In this document: one piece after another, positions 1-8,579 of the stretch
How the letters are laid out: the number at the start of each line of letters is the position of its first letter
Position numbering within the stretch: the first letter of the stretch is position 1
Virus record (IMG/VR): IMGVR_UViG_3300031216_000012
Coordinates: 1-64,000 of that record
Strand: one strand, 5' to 3'
Source of the DNA: a virus
Length of the DNA: 64,000 nucleotides
Translations under genes and position numbers: made by a program
Notes under the pieces: generated by a model
The model's input: only the letters and a program-made list of their open reading frames with translations
What the model was told of the DNA's origin: nothing
Databases searched by the model: none

Positions 1-721
1 CGTTTACGCCACGGCTGATGATTACACGATTGCGATAACGGGAAGCTGTGATGTCTTCGCGTTTGACAACGCTGGTGACAAGCTGAAGCTTATTGAGCTC
101 CTGGCATGGGGTACGGACTTTACCTTTTCGGACCTTGACTTCTTTGGCTGCTCAAATCTGGTTACAGCCAGCGATCTTGGAGCAAGTGGAGCAACGCCGA
201 CCTATCTTTCAAACGCGTTCCGAAGCTGCACAGGCCTGACCAGTCTTGATCTCACTGGTTTTGACACATCTTCCTGTACAGATATGAATAGCATGTTCGC
301 TGGCTGCTCAAGCCTGACCAGTCTTGATCTCACAAGCTTTGACACATCTTCCTGTGCAAGTATGAATAGCATGTTCCTTGTCTGCTCAAGCCTGACCAGT
401 CTTGATCTCACAAGCTTTGACACATCTTCTTGTACAGATATGAATAGCATGTTCGTTTTCTGCTCAAGCCTGACCAGTGACCCAGGCATAGTCGGGTTTA
501 ATGTTGAGTCTTTGACGACAGCGGCAAGCATGTGCTTCATCGCAAACTCTATGCTCTCAACCGCAGAGTACAACGCCATCCTCGTTGCATGGGAAGCGCA
601 AGCGGTCCAGAACAATGTTAACGTTCACTTCGGCGACGCGACTTATTCAGGCGCAGGCGCAACAGCACGGGCTGCCTTGATCGCTGATGGCTGGACGGTG
701 AGTGACGGTGGGGAAGCCTGA
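1..721 (+). CDS. Tail-fibre-like protein with BspA (DUF285) repeats, 5' truncated
   Basis: The reading frame enters from the window edge (first full codon at 2). It is the C-terminal three quarters of the complete copy at 60652-61593. It carries 26-residue BspA/DUF285-type leucine-rich units of the form LTSLDLTxFDTSSC..MNSMF, with the 78-bp period visible between 311 and 389. Repeats of this kind occur in surface-binding proteins, so a receptor-binding role on the virion is inferred. The stop TGA at 719-721 overlaps the start of the next small ORF. The missing N-terminus is a window-edge effect; there is no frameshift. Confidence 0.8.
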   Translation, partial: VYATADDYTIAITGSCDVFAFDNAGDKLKLIELLAWGTDFTFSDLDFFGCSNLVTASDLGASGATPTYLSNAFRSCTGLTSLDLTGFDTSSCTDMNSMFAGCSSLTSLDLTSFDTSSCASMNSMFLVCSSLTSLDLTSFDTSSCTDMNSMFVFCSSLTSDPGIVGFNVESLTTAASMCFIANSMLSTAEYNAILVAWEAQAVQNNVNVHFGDATYSGAGATARAALIADGWTVSDGGEA

Positions 722-804
722 TGCGGCTAAGGCATGGAAGAACCGCAATGCATGAGCGGATGCAAACCAAGGGGCTAACATTTGAGGAGGCGATTGCCGC
801 ATGA
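721..804 (+). CDS. 27-residue coupled small ORF after the fibre gene
   Basis: An ATG at 721 overlaps the upstream stop (ATGA) and the stop TGA at 802-804 overlaps the next start (ATGA), so it fills the gap between two fibre genes exactly. The product is 27 residues, begins MRLRHGRTAM and ends FEEAIAA. A GAGGAGG at 784-790 inside it can serve as ribosome-binding site for the next gene. Identical in the second copy (61593-61676). It may only couple translation of its neighbours. I recognise no family. Confidence 0.45.
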   Translation: MRLRHGRTAMHERMQTKGLTFEEAIAA

Positions 805-1334
805 GCCAAGAAATCAACAAACCAGCAGAACCCACATACTGGAGAGCATACGGCCCCGATGGCACTATCCATGAGGGCGTAACGGAACCCAATCAGGTCA
901 CCACCACCGGACAGCCCGACTTTGTGTTTTCAGCAGACCCAGCTGAGTACGCTGGCATGGTGGCAGCATCAGGATCAACCGTACAGCCCATGCCGCCACC
1001 GCCTGTAGGGACTGCTCTAGGTGAGGCCGTAATTCGAGGTCAGGTATACGATTTCAACGGAACCGTGTATATCTGCGTACAAGACCACAACCGGATGCAG
1101 TTCCCGCCCGACCAGACACCGGCGCTATGGACACCTGCCCGCTTGCAAGCGGAACCATGGGTGCAACCGACAGGGGCGCAGGACGCATACGCCGTAGGTG
1201 ATCGAGTCACACACGACCGACCAGCAGATGGCGGTGCTATCTGGCTGTTTGAAAGCAAGATTCCTGCCAACACCACGCAGCCCGGCAGAGATGGCACATT
1301 CGACCGATGGTGGGAGCCTGTGGAGGCGGTATGA
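801..1334 (+). CDS. Carbohydrate-binding (CBM5/12-like) fibre-associated protein
   Basis: A 177-residue protein with two segments resembling CBM5/12 chitin-binding folds: about residues 78-112 (GQVYDFNGTVYIC... to ...PALW) and 120-172 (a Y/W-rich segment ending RWWEP). In phages such small beta domains usually sit on tail fibres or endolysins and bind glycans. It follows the BspA-repeat fibre through a coupled 27-residue ORF. The start at 801 has GAGGAGG 11 bases upstream. Its protein sequence is identical to the copy at 61673-62206 despite five base differences. Glycan specificity cannot be read. Confidence 0.6.
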   Translation: MSQEINKPAEPTYWRAYGPDGTIHEGVTEPNQVTTTGQPDFVFSADPAEYAGMVAASGSTVQPMPPPPVGTALGEAVIRGQVYDFNGTVYICVQDHNRMQFPPDQTPALWTPARLQAEPWVQPTGAQDAYAVGDRVTHDRPADGGAIWLFESKIPANTTQPGRDGTFDRWWEPVEAV

Positions 1335-1531
1335 ATACTGACCCGCTTTATTACAGACGAGCGTCGGACGAGCTGAACGACTTGGCCGACAGGCTGGATG
1401 ACACCATCGGCTTAAAGCTGACGAACGAGCTGAGGGATCGTGCATATCAGCTCGCTCAGGCTTCAAAGGCGATCAAGTCGCTACGGGCTGAGCTTCGGCA
1501 ATTTGCCGTTGATTTGCGCGACCCGCAATAA
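1331..1531 (+). CDS. Small helical protein opening lysis module A
   Basis: 66 residues; its ATG overlaps the upstream stop (ATGA at 1331-1334). It is charged and predicted helical (NELRDRAYQLAQASKAIKSL), with no membrane segment or motif I recognise. It is the first gene present only in the left module; the right copy of the repeat continues into different genes at exactly this point. Function unknown. Confidence 0.6.
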   Translation: MNTDPLYYRRASDELNDLADRLDDTIGLKLTNELRDRAYQLAQASKAIKSLRAELRQFAVDLRDPQ

Positions 1532-1534
1532 CCC

Positions 1535-1639
1535 ATGCTGAAACTTCACCGAGCCCACCTTCCTGACGGCCCTGTGACGCGGCACTACCTGACGCCCGAA
1601 GATACCAATTATCCAGGGTACGTGATACCCTGCCCGTAG
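1535..1639 (+). CDS. Possible 34-residue ORF
   Basis: An ATG at 1535, three bases after the preceding stop, opens 34 codons ending TAG at 1637-1639. The peptide contains PDGPVTRHYLTPED. It fills an otherwise empty 130-base gap in a dense gene array, but no good ribosome-binding site is visible and no family is recognised. Confidence 0.3.
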   Translation: MLKLHRAHLPDGPVTRHYLTPEDTNYPGYVIPCP

Positions 1640-1664
1640 AAATACCCGGCTATGGAGCAAAAAC

Positions 1665-2111
1665 ATGATTCGCGCGCTGCTTAATCAAATCCTTCGTGTA
1701 GTGCTTCCTGAGCGGAAAACTGACCAGCACGGGTCCGGCCATTTTGGCGCCCCACGAGGCGCCCGCAGACATACAGGTGTGGATTACGCAGCGTTTCCAG
1801 GCACGGAAATACTTAGCCCACTACCCGGCCGTGTCATCCGCAGAGGGTTTTGCTACTCAGATGGCGTCGGCAGCGCAACAGACGAGAATCCTTTTAGGCT
1901 CGTTGAGATCCAGCACGACAACGGGCAGGTAGGGAGGTATCTCTACATTGAGCCGCTAGTGGGTGCCGGCGATCGCGTAGCTCGGTTTGAACCTATTGGC
2001 CGGGTACAAGACTTGAATCGACGACTAAAAAACATCACGCCTCATGTACATGTCGATGTAAAAATCAACGACAAAGTAGTCGCCCCTGATCAGTGGTTCA
2101 AGGAGAGTTGA
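1665..2111 (+). CDS. M23-family peptidase, putative endolysin of module A
   Basis: 148 residues. The LytM/M23 zinc motif is visible: H36xxxD40 (in RRHTGVDYA) and the distal HxH at 127-129 (PHVHVDV). M23 enzymes cut glycyl or peptide cross-links of peptidoglycan. There is no signal peptide, so release would need the holin encoded directly downstream (2113-2457). The short single-domain length fits an endolysin or a virion-associated lysin; its place among membrane and lipoprotein genes favours lysis. Module B uses an unrelated M15 enzyme at the equivalent place. Confidence 0.8.
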   Translation: MIRALLNQILRVVLPERKTDQHGSGHFGAPRGARRHTGVDYAAFPGTEILSPLPGRVIRRGFCYSDGVGSATDENPFRLVEIQHDNGQVGRYLYIEPLVGAGDRVARFEPIGRVQDLNRRLKNITPHVHVDVKINDKVVAPDQWFKES

Positions 2112-2112
2112 C

Positions 2113-2457
2113 ATGCTAGATACGGTTTCGAGTTGGTTTGACTGGCTAGGGCTGACTTCAGCGCACTTGGTTGCTGTTGTTGTCGCCCTGCTGATCTCTC
2201 AAGGTGTGACCCAGGCAGTCAAGTCCGCGACGCGCGGTACTCTTTACGCTCTGCACGGCAACTTGGCCCGGCTTTTGGCGTTTTTGCTGGCGTGTGCGGC
2301 CGCGTTCACTATTTGCCCCCAGCCTCGCGGATGGCTGGAGTTTTGGCTTTCGATCGCAACCGGACTTCTCGCGCCAGCGCTTTACAAGGTATTCGTCCAC
2401 TTCGCCGGCAGCCGCTGGGAGTGGGTGGCCAATCTGTCAGGTGATCGAGATGGTTAA
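2113..2457 (+). CDS. Putative holin, three membrane segments
   Basis: 114 residues with hydrophobic stretches at about 19-38 (LVAVVVALLISQG), 51-68 (ARLLAFLLACAAAF) and 75-97. It starts two bases after the peptidase stop, with AGGAGAG upstream. Size, topology and position between an endolysin and spanin-like genes suggest a class I holin that would permeabilise the inner membrane. No family-specific motif was recognised, so holin is inferred from context. Confidence 0.6.
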   Translation: MLDTVSSWFDWLGLTSAHLVAVVVALLISQGVTQAVKSATRGTLYALHGNLARLLAFLLACAAAFTICPQPRGWLEFWLSIATGLLAPALYKVFVHFAGSRWEWVANLSGDRDG

Positions 2458-2905
2458 GCTCATATTCACGGTTGTTTTTGTGGCGGTTGCAGCGGCGATT
2501 CTTTTCGCGGCCGTCTCCCCATGGCTGCCTACGCAGTGGCTCGACAAGATCAAGCCCGCAAAAGTGCTCGTGGCCAAGGTCTGGGGCTGGGTTCAACGGA
2601 ACCTGACCACCGTTGCCGTCGGCGCTGCGGCTTTGGTGGCTTTATTCTACGGGAGCAAAGCAGGTCTCTACCGTCGGCGCCAGGCGAAACACGTCGAGAA
2701 AGCCAGGGAGGCAAAGGTAGACAATTTGGAGAAAGCCGCTGTCGAGCGGGATAAAGCGGTAGCTGCAGCTGGTAAAGCCAGCGAAGCTGTTAAGAAAGGC
2801 CAGACGATTATTGAGGAACTAGCGAATGAACCAAAAATTGCCAATTCTGCTCGTGTTGATCGCATCAATCAGCGGCTGCGTAACGCTGCCAGAACCAGGA
2901 AGTGA
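2450..2905 (+). CDS. Membrane-anchored coiled-coil protein, putative inner-membrane spanin
   Basis: 151 residues from the ATG at 2450, overlapping the holin gene by 8 bases. Residues 1-22 are strongly hydrophobic, a second segment lies at about 51-66, and the remainder is a charged helical region (KHVEKAREAKVDNLEKAAVE). N-terminal anchor plus periplasmic coiled coil is the plan of an Rz-type i-spanin. The following lipoprotein gene starts inside its 3' end in another frame, as in Rz/Rz1 pairs. Two membrane segments instead of one is unusual. Confidence 0.5.
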   Translation: MVKLIFTVVFVAVAAAILFAAVSPWLPTQWLDKIKPAKVLVAKVWGWVQRNLTTVAVGAAALVALFYGSKAGLYRRRQAKHVEKAREAKVDNLEKAAVERDKAVAAAGKASEAVKKGQTIIEELANEPKIANSARVDRINQRLRNAARTRK

Positions 2906-3248
2906 GCTGCGTGGCTACCAACCACAAACCAGCACTCTTCCTGCCGCCATTCCTTTGCCTTTGTTTCAAACCGAGGCGGTCAACGAGATGGTGTGCGCCA
3001 CTGAATCTGTGGAGTTTGAGCAGTTCATTGTTGCTTGCGACGCAAACACGGCCGCATTGATGGACGCTGCCGACGCATTTGCAGCAAAAGCTCGTGAGGC
3101 TGACTTTTTGCTATTGGCCGGCCGCCAAGCCGAACTACAGGCCGAGATTTACCATGCAGTTGCGAACGGCCACTCTGCTACAATTCAAGCGCTGGCTTGG
3201 CCGGCTACAGGGCTAAGTGCCCTCATAATCTTACTCATTGCACTATAG
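2826..3248 (+). CDS. Lipoprotein with C-terminal membrane segment, spanin-like
   Basis: 140 residues. The N-terminus is a lipoprotein signal with lipobox ISGC (Cys18), directing the mature protein to the outer membrane. The C-terminus (about 122-140, WPATGLSALIILLIAL) is a membrane helix. A lipid anchor at one end and a membrane helix at the other is the topology of unimolecular spanins such as T1 gp11, which fuse inner and outer membranes in the last lysis step. The gene overlaps the 3' end of the coiled-coil gene at 2450-2905, so a two-component reading is also possible. Confidence 0.55.
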   Translation: MNQKLPILLVLIASISGCVTLPEPGSELRGYQPQTSTLPAAIPLPLFQTEAVNEMVCATESVEFEQFIVACDANTAALMDAADAFAAKAREADFLLLAGRQAELQAEIYHAVANGHSATIQALAWPATGLSALIILLIAL

Positions 3249-3256
3249 GATTGAAA

Positions 3257-3658
3257 ATGTCAGATGCCGACCAAGATGTTTTTGAGCGCCGCATACAGTT
3301 TGAGCGCCACATACAAACCTTCGGGCTGGCTGTAATCACAGTTATGCTCGGGTTTATGTGGGCAAACCTGGATGATGTACGGGTAAACCAAAACAACTCT
3401 GCGATCAATATTCGTGGCCTGGAGACTGCGCTAGGCAGTATCGAGAGAACACAATCTTCCCTTTCAGAGCGTCTGGATGAGCTCGCCCGAGACCGATTTA
3501 CTGGCGCTGAGGCGCGAGTTCTTCAGTCGACTCTTTCATCAGCGCTGGCAGAAATTCGCGCAGAAGCGCGCGCAGAGATCCAAGCAAATGATGCCCGGAT
3601 TCGACGGATTGAAGCACTTATTGCAAACTATCACGGCACCAACCCTAGACTAGATTGA
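3257..3658 (+). CDS. Membrane-anchored coiled-coil protein
   Basis: 133 residues from the ATG at 3257. One hydrophobic helix lies at about 25-42 (LAVITVMLGFMWANL) and is followed by a long charged helical region rich in Glu, Arg and Ala (EIRAEARAEIQANDARIRRIEAL). A protein of similar plan, but different sequence, begins at 63819 at the end of lysis module B. A role in lysis or in membrane attachment during late infection is possible. Family not recognised. Confidence 0.6.
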   Translation: MSDADQDVFERRIQFERHIQTFGLAVITVMLGFMWANLDDVRVNQNNSAINIRGLETALGSIERTQSSLSERLDELARDRFTGAEARVLQSTLSSALAEIRAEARAEIQANDARIRRIEALIANYHGTNPRLD

Positions 3659-3703
3659 TTTCAGGCCTTAGCGGCCCCCACCCCAGAGACCAGGAGCACA
3701 ACC

Positions 3704-4303
3704 ATGAACGAACGAGACTTTGTAATTCAACTGCTTCGCGACCTGTACCTGTCTGCGGATTTGAAGGGGGAGAACATCACAGTGTTTGGTGCCCCGGTCG
3801 CCGAAGGTGAGGCAGTAACGGCGATGACTCCTGAAGGGGGTCGAGAGATTCCTGCTCTGGACGCGATCCGAGAACAGCACGCCAAGCTGTGCGAAGCTCT
3901 GAGGCCTTGGGGCTTTAATCGCGATCCTATCGTCAAGTATCACATCTACAACAACGACCCAGGCAGCGCACCAGCAAACTATTTTGCTACAGGGTATCGG
4001 TACTTCTTGGAGATGATCACCAACGAGCACGCACTTAACGATGTGCTGAATAGTTTCGAGCGAGCTGCGCTCACGTTCAGCAACTTCCGCGTACGCCACT
4101 GGAACACATTCATCACTATCTACGATGATGCGGGCAAAATGGTTATGGTCCCTGATGACGCAGGTACTGGCGTACGGCCGGCCGTGATGACAGACCATCG
4201 TGTCTGGGGTCCGTTCAGCTCACCGGCGGATATTTTGGAGTATTATAATAATGAGATGGTGTTTTTGAAAGAACGCCTCGATTTCTTCACCGGCCGGAAA
4301 TGA
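3704..4303 (+). CDS. Hypothetical protein between lysis and packaging genes
   Basis: 199 residues, starting at 3704 after an AGGAGC site. It is a mixed alpha/beta soluble sequence with no signal peptide, membrane helix or recognisable catalytic motif. It contains an aromatic-rich stretch (YFATGYRYFLEM). Its position just upstream of the small terminase gene suggests late expression. I do not recognise it. Confidence 0.7.
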   Translation: MNERDFVIQLLRDLYLSADLKGENITVFGAPVAEGEAVTAMTPEGGREIPALDAIREQHAKLCEALRPWGFNRDPIVKYHIYNNDPGSAPANYFATGYRYFLEMITNEHALNDVLNSFERAALTFSNFRVRHWNTFITIYDDAGKMVMVPDDAGTGVRPAVMTDHRVWGPFSSPADILEYYNNEMVFLKERLDFFTGRK

Positions 4304-4364
4304 GAAAAATCTCAGCAGTATTCATTGTCCGGGAAACACATTGATGTATTCATGGAAATAATCG

Positions 4365-4853
4365 ATGCCGGATGTAGTAACACTTGCTGACAAAGAAAAT
4401 GCTAGGGCGCGACGGCTAAGAGCGATCGAAGCCGTCGCCGTCCACGGCATGAATTTCAAAGAAGCTGCAGCGTTCGCCGGGGTTTCTTCGGCGACCGTTT
4501 CGACCATGATGAAAGACCCGCGGGTTCAGAAATACATCAAGCAGGTACAGGAAGCGCACGCCCAGGCGCTGAACATCCGCCGCGAAGATGTGCTCCGAGG
4601 CATGTTGGATGCGATCGACCACGCAAAGATGATGAGCGACCCCAACGCAGAGCTGCGCGGCTGGGAAGCGATTGCAAAAATTCAAGGGTATAATGCCCCA
4701 GAACTTCGTATTATCGATTTGCCGGAGGACACAAAACGCTTGATGGAGACAATGCAACAGATGTCAGACACCGAACTTGCCAAACTGGCAAACGTGGACA
4801 ACATGTTGGAGTTGACCAAAGGCGTTGATTACGACGTGGCCTCCAATGAATAG
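4365..4853 (+). CDS. terS: Terminase small subunit
   Basis: 162 residues. The N-terminal half has a helix-turn-helix pattern (MNFKEAAAFAGVSSATVSTM, about 29-48). It is followed by a helical oligomerisation segment with REDVLRGMLDAIDHAK, a pattern typical of phage small terminases that recognise DNA and load the large subunit at packaging sites. Its 3' end overlaps the large terminase start by eight bases, which strongly supports the assignment. Confidence 0.8.
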   Translation: MPDVVTLADKENARARRLRAIEAVAVHGMNFKEAAAFAGVSSATVSTMMKDPRVQKYIKQVQEAHAQALNIRREDVLRGMLDAIDHAKMMSDPNAELRGWEAIAKIQGYNAPELRIIDLPEDTKRLMETMQQMSDTELAKLANVDNMLELTKGVDYDVASNE

Positions 4854-6459
4854 GATTCATTCCACCGCGGCGCAGCGAGAGTTAGCAGCGCGAGAGCTCG
4901 CCAAAAAGCGGCTTCTTCCGTTTGCCGCCCGCTTTCATGAGAGTTACAACGCTGGGTGGGCGCACAAGGTTATCGCTGCTCGGCTTGAAAAATTCCTCGA
5001 CGACGTAATTCACAAGCGGTCTCCCAGGCTGATGCTGTTTATGCCTCCGCAGACCGGAAAGTCGCTGCTCGTATCGGACATGTTTCCGTCCTGGGCACTC
5101 GCTCTGCACCCTGAGCTCCGATTTATTTTGACGTCGTACAGCGCATCTCTTCCGATGCGTTTTTCTCGATACATTCGAGAGCGGCTGAAAATGGACAGCT
5201 ATAGATCCTTGGCGCCGGGGACAGTTCTCCACCCAGAGATCCAGAGCGCTGAGCACTGGGAAACAACTGTAGGCGGGGGATTCCGTCCGGTTGGTGTTGG
5301 AGGTTCGGTGACTGGCCACGGTGCCGAGATCATCATCATCGATGATCCGTTCAAGGACTGGGAAGAGGCGAACTCTGAAACGATCCGGTCGACAGTTCAT
5401 AACTGGTATCCGACAACGCTTCGAACTCGTTTGCAGCCTGGTGGGGGCATAATCAACATTAACACCCGCTGGCACGACGATGATCTTTCCGGCTGGCTGC
5501 TGCGGAGAGATAAAGAAAATTTAGACGAAGGTATTCCAGAAGACGAACTCGAGAACTGGGATGTTGTCTCGCTCACCGCCCTGGCAGAGCGAGATGAATA
5601 CGTGGACCGCACGTTTACGATTCACAGCAAGCCTTCTCCTGGCGCGGTACAAGTTCGATCTGCGGGCGGGGCGCTGCACCCGGCCCGCCACACAGCCCAG
5701 GAATGGCGCCGGCGTCGGGCCAATGCTACGAGCCAGCAGTGGTCAGCGCTGTATCAGCAGAATCCGGTCCCAGATACCGGTGAGTTCTTTACCCGCGACG
5801 ACTTCATGTTTTATTCGTCGACTCCACAGCTTCACGACTACCCTGTGTTTCATGCGTGGGATCTGGCTGTGGGGGAGAAAAAGAACAACGACTACACTGT
5901 CGGACTCTGCGGGGCACTGATTCCTTATGGCGACCGCAACGCGCTATACCTTCTGGACATGTTCCGCGGCCGGGTGCGCGACAAAGAGCTGTACGAAGCC
6001 GTGGTGAATATGTGGATGAAGTACAAGCACAACTCGTCGCGGATCGGGATGGAGTACGGGCAGCTCTTTTTGTCTGTCGAGCGCCCGATTCTTGAAGCGT
6101 TTGAGAAAGAGAACATCACACCTGGTTGGGATCGAAAGTTAATCCCTCTGTCAGATAAACGAGTCCGAGCGACGCCGGCGCGCACTTGGATGCAGCACCA
6201 CCGAGTCTTTCTACCTAAGAATGCTCCTTGGATTGAGACGTTTCAGAGCGAACTGTTGCGCTTTGATGCTGGCGTCAATGATGATATTGTAGATGCGCTG
6301 GCTTGGCTCGTCCGCATGGTGCACAAAATGCCCACGGTGACTTCGAACACGTTGGGCAAGCCGCGAGACATTTATGGAGTAAAACCTCTGCAGGATCAGC
6401 TTCGTGACTACGCTTGCGGGCAGGATCGCGGAAACAACACAGGATACATGGGCGCATGA
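4846..6459 (+). CDS. terL: Terminase large subunit
   Basis: 537 residues from the ATG at 4846, overlapping terS. The ATPase domain shows a Walker A-like PPQTGKS (about 67-73) and Walker B IIIIDDP with the acidic pair at 166-167. The nuclease domain shows HAWDLAVGEKKNNDYTVG (Asp339) and the later DDIVDALAW near 480. This matches the family of DNA-packaging motors that translocate and cut concatemeric DNA at the portal. The portal gene overlaps its stop by four bases. Confidence 0.93.
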   Translation: MNRIHSTAAQRELAARELAKKRLLPFAARFHESYNAGWAHKVIAARLEKFLDDVIHKRSPRLMLFMPPQTGKSLLVSDMFPSWALALHPELRFILTSYSASLPMRFSRYIRERLKMDSYRSLAPGTVLHPEIQSAEHWETTVGGGFRPVGVGGSVTGHGAEIIIIDDPFKDWEEANSETIRSTVHNWYPTTLRTRLQPGGGIININTRWHDDDLSGWLLRRDKENLDEGIPEDELENWDVVSLTALAERDEYVDRTFTIHSKPSPGAVQVRSAGGALHPARHTAQEWRRRRANATSQQWSALYQQNPVPDTGEFFTRDDFMFYSSTPQLHDYPVFHAWDLAVGEKKNNDYTVGLCGALIPYGDRNALYLLDMFRGRVRDKELYEAVVNMWMKYKHNSSRIGMEYGQLFLSVERPILEAFEKENITPGWDRKLIPLSDKRVRATPARTWMQHHRVFLPKNAPWIETFQSELLRFDAGVNDDIVDALAWLVRMVHKMPTVTSNTLGKPRDIYGVKPLQDQLRDYACGQDRGNNTGYMGA

Positions 6460-8579
6460 ACTACGACGAGACCGAACTGGAAATTGCGCGGACAAACCGC
6501 GATCGCTTTCTGTATGCTCACACTCGCGGCCACGAAGACTTTGTTGCCAAAGCTATTCAATGCGACGATTTCTTTTTCAGCAAGCAGTGGAAAGAAGACG
6601 TAAAGGCAGGTTTGGAGAAGGTCGGTCGACCGGCGCTGACGATTAACAAGATCAAGCCGATCATCAAAGATATGACTGGCGAGTACCTAACTAACCGGGC
6701 AGAAGTAAAATTCGTTCCGTCGGGCGGGGGAGAAGCGGCTACGGCCGACGCTCTAAATGCGATTTACCTCCACATTGCCAATGAGCAGGACTTTGACGGA
6801 AAAGAACTGACATTGTGGCTTGACGGGATTATATCGTCCCGTGCGTACTACGACGTGCGCATCCAGTTCGACGATAACGACCAGGGCGAAGTCGAGCTGG
6901 AAGTGCTCAACCCGAAAAACGTTATTCCAGACCCCGACGCCGACGATAAAGATCCTGACACTTGGAACGACGTTACTCGAATCGGGCACTACACGATTCA
7001 GGACATCGAACGAGATTATGGACCTGAAAAGGCAAAAGAGCTCAAAGATTTTCCCAACGAGTTCGAAGATTATGACGTCACCCACTACAACGAGTCCGAC
7101 ACGTTTGCCGGCCCGGATTTTGCCGAGTCCAGCAAGGGCGACGGGAACGGAGACCCGAAAAACCAGCGCCTGTATTTTGTAGTCGACCGCCAGTATAAGT
7201 GTATGGAGGAAGTGTCTGTACTGGTCAACGAAGAAACCGGGGACGTACGGCGCATTCCGCAGTCGTGGAAAAGCGCTCAGATCAAAGAAGCGCTGCAGGA
7301 TGAGAACATCATCCGCGAAACCCGCCGTATTCAGGTAATTAAATGGACGGTGTCCTGCGGTACGATCTTGCTTCATGATTCGATCAGTCCTTATGACAAG
7401 TTTACTATTATCCCGTTCTTCCCGATCTTCCGCCGCGGCAAAACGGCTGGCGGGGTTGAGGACCTGATTGATCCGCAGAACAATTTCAACAAGCAACGCA
7501 GCCAAGAACTGCACATCGTCAACGGGACGTCGAACTCGGGATGGAAAGTCAAGCGTGGCTCACTGACCAACATGACGACCGAAGAGCTGGAGGTCAACGG
7601 TGCCAAGACCGGACTGGTCATTGAGTACGACGGCGATGAGCCGAAAGCGATCGAGCGGATTCAGCCGGTCAGCATCCCTCAAGGGCTCGACCGGGCAAGC
7701 GAAAAAGCAGACCGGGATCTCAAAGTGGTGTCCGGGATCGACGACGAGGCTCGCGGAGTAGCTCGGGCCCAGACTCCAGGAAAGGCGATCCAGGCGCGGC
7801 GGGAAGCCGCACTTGTCAGCATGACGATGTATTTTGAGAGCCTTGCTTGGACGCGCAAAAAGCTGGCCAACCGCGTGTTGGCCCTGGTCCAAAAATACTA
7901 CACCGAACACCGCCACTTTCGCATTACCCGATCGAACGTGCGCGACAACACTGTCGATGTCGAGGTAAACGTTCCGCAAGAAGACAACACGTTTTTGAAC
8001 GATTTGACCTTGGGTGAGTACGACGTAGTCGTTACCCCGACCCCGGTTCGTGACACTCAAGAGCAGGAGCAGTTCGAACAGTTGCGCCAACTTGCTGAGC
8101 TTGGGTGGAGCATTCCAGTTCACCTGATGGTTGAGTCGATGCACCTGTCCCGCAAGCCGGAAGTTGTACAAGAACTACTGGCTGCGAACGGGATGGGCGA
8201 ACCGTCCGAAGAAGAGAAGCGGCTGCAGCAGATGGAGCGCGATCTCAAAATGGCAGAGCAGGAGGCCAACATCGAGAACCGCCGTGCTCAGGCGGCGCTT
8301 TCCCAAGCCCGAGCCAAGAAAGTACTGGCCGAGATCGATCGGATGGACTTGGACGAACTTACCAAGGCCGAAGAGCAGCTGCTTAAAGCTCGCGGCATTG
8401 ACGTCACCGAACGGCACAATGCGGACAGCACAGCAATCCGCCACCGGGCAATCGACGTGGATGCGGCAAAGGCCGGTTTGAGCGACATTACCAAGAACCG
8501 AGAAATTGACGCGAAACTTTTGGAGCGCCGCATGCAGGAACAACCCACCGCAGGAGAAGATGAAGATGCCACCGATTAA
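6456..8579 (+). CDS. P22-type portal protein
   Basis: 707 residues from the ATG at 6456 (ATGA with the terL stop). N-terminal and central blocks such as KPIIKDMTGEYLTNR, LEVLNPKNVIPDPDA and GGVEDLIDPQNNFNKQRS are characteristic of P22-like portals. The C-terminal third is a long charged helical barrel-like region (MERDLKMAEQEANIENRRAQ). It forms the dodecameric DNA channel of the head and docks the terminase. The scaffold gene starts inside its 3' end. Confidence 0.9.
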   Translation: MNYDETELEIARTNRDRFLYAHTRGHEDFVAKAIQCDDFFFSKQWKEDVKAGLEKVGRPALTINKIKPIIKDMTGEYLTNRAEVKFVPSGGGEAATADALNAIYLHIANEQDFDGKELTLWLDGIISSRAYYDVRIQFDDNDQGEVELEVLNPKNVIPDPDADDKDPDTWNDVTRIGHYTIQDIERDYGPEKAKELKDFPNEFEDYDVTHYNESDTFAGPDFAESSKGDGNGDPKNQRLYFVVDRQYKCMEEVSVLVNEETGDVRRIPQSWKSAQIKEALQDENIIRETRRIQVIKWTVSCGTILLHDSISPYDKFTIIPFFPIFRRGKTAGGVEDLIDPQNNFNKQRSQELHIVNGTSNSGWKVKRGSLTNMTTEELEVNGAKTGLVIEYDGDEPKAIERIQPVSIPQGLDRASEKADRDLKVVSGIDDEARGVARAQTPGKAIQARREAALVSMTMYFESLAWTRKKLANRVLALVQKYYTEHRHFRITRSNVRDNTVDVEVNVPQEDNTFLNDLTLGEYDVVVTPTPVRDTQEQEQFEQLRQLAELGWSIPVHLMVESMHLSRKPEVVQELLAANGMGEPSEEEKRLQQMERDLKMAEQEANIENRRAQAALSQARAKKVLAEIDRMDLDELTKAEEQLLKARGIDVTERHNADSTAIRHRAIDVDAAKAGLSDITKNREIDAKLLERRMQEQPTAGEDEDATD

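Larger units (their letters stand above)
1..1334. repeat. Left copy of the 1.33-kb fibre-block repeat
   Basis: This segment repeats at 60873-62206, offset 60872, in the same orientation. Positions 1-1165 match base for base. Differences then appear at 1166, 1208, 1256, 1319 and 1328, all third codon positions of the gene at 801-1334, and similarity ends at the stop codon of that gene. The window begins inside the repeat, so its true left end is not seen. It may be a terminal overlap of a circular genome joined to a variant, or a real duplication. Confidence 0.95.

Noticed and set aside
1-1334. Simple terminal redundancy of a circularly permuted genome
   Set aside because: A plain overlap would continue identically beyond the block. 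Here the two copies continue into unrelated sequence, so overlap alone does not explain it.
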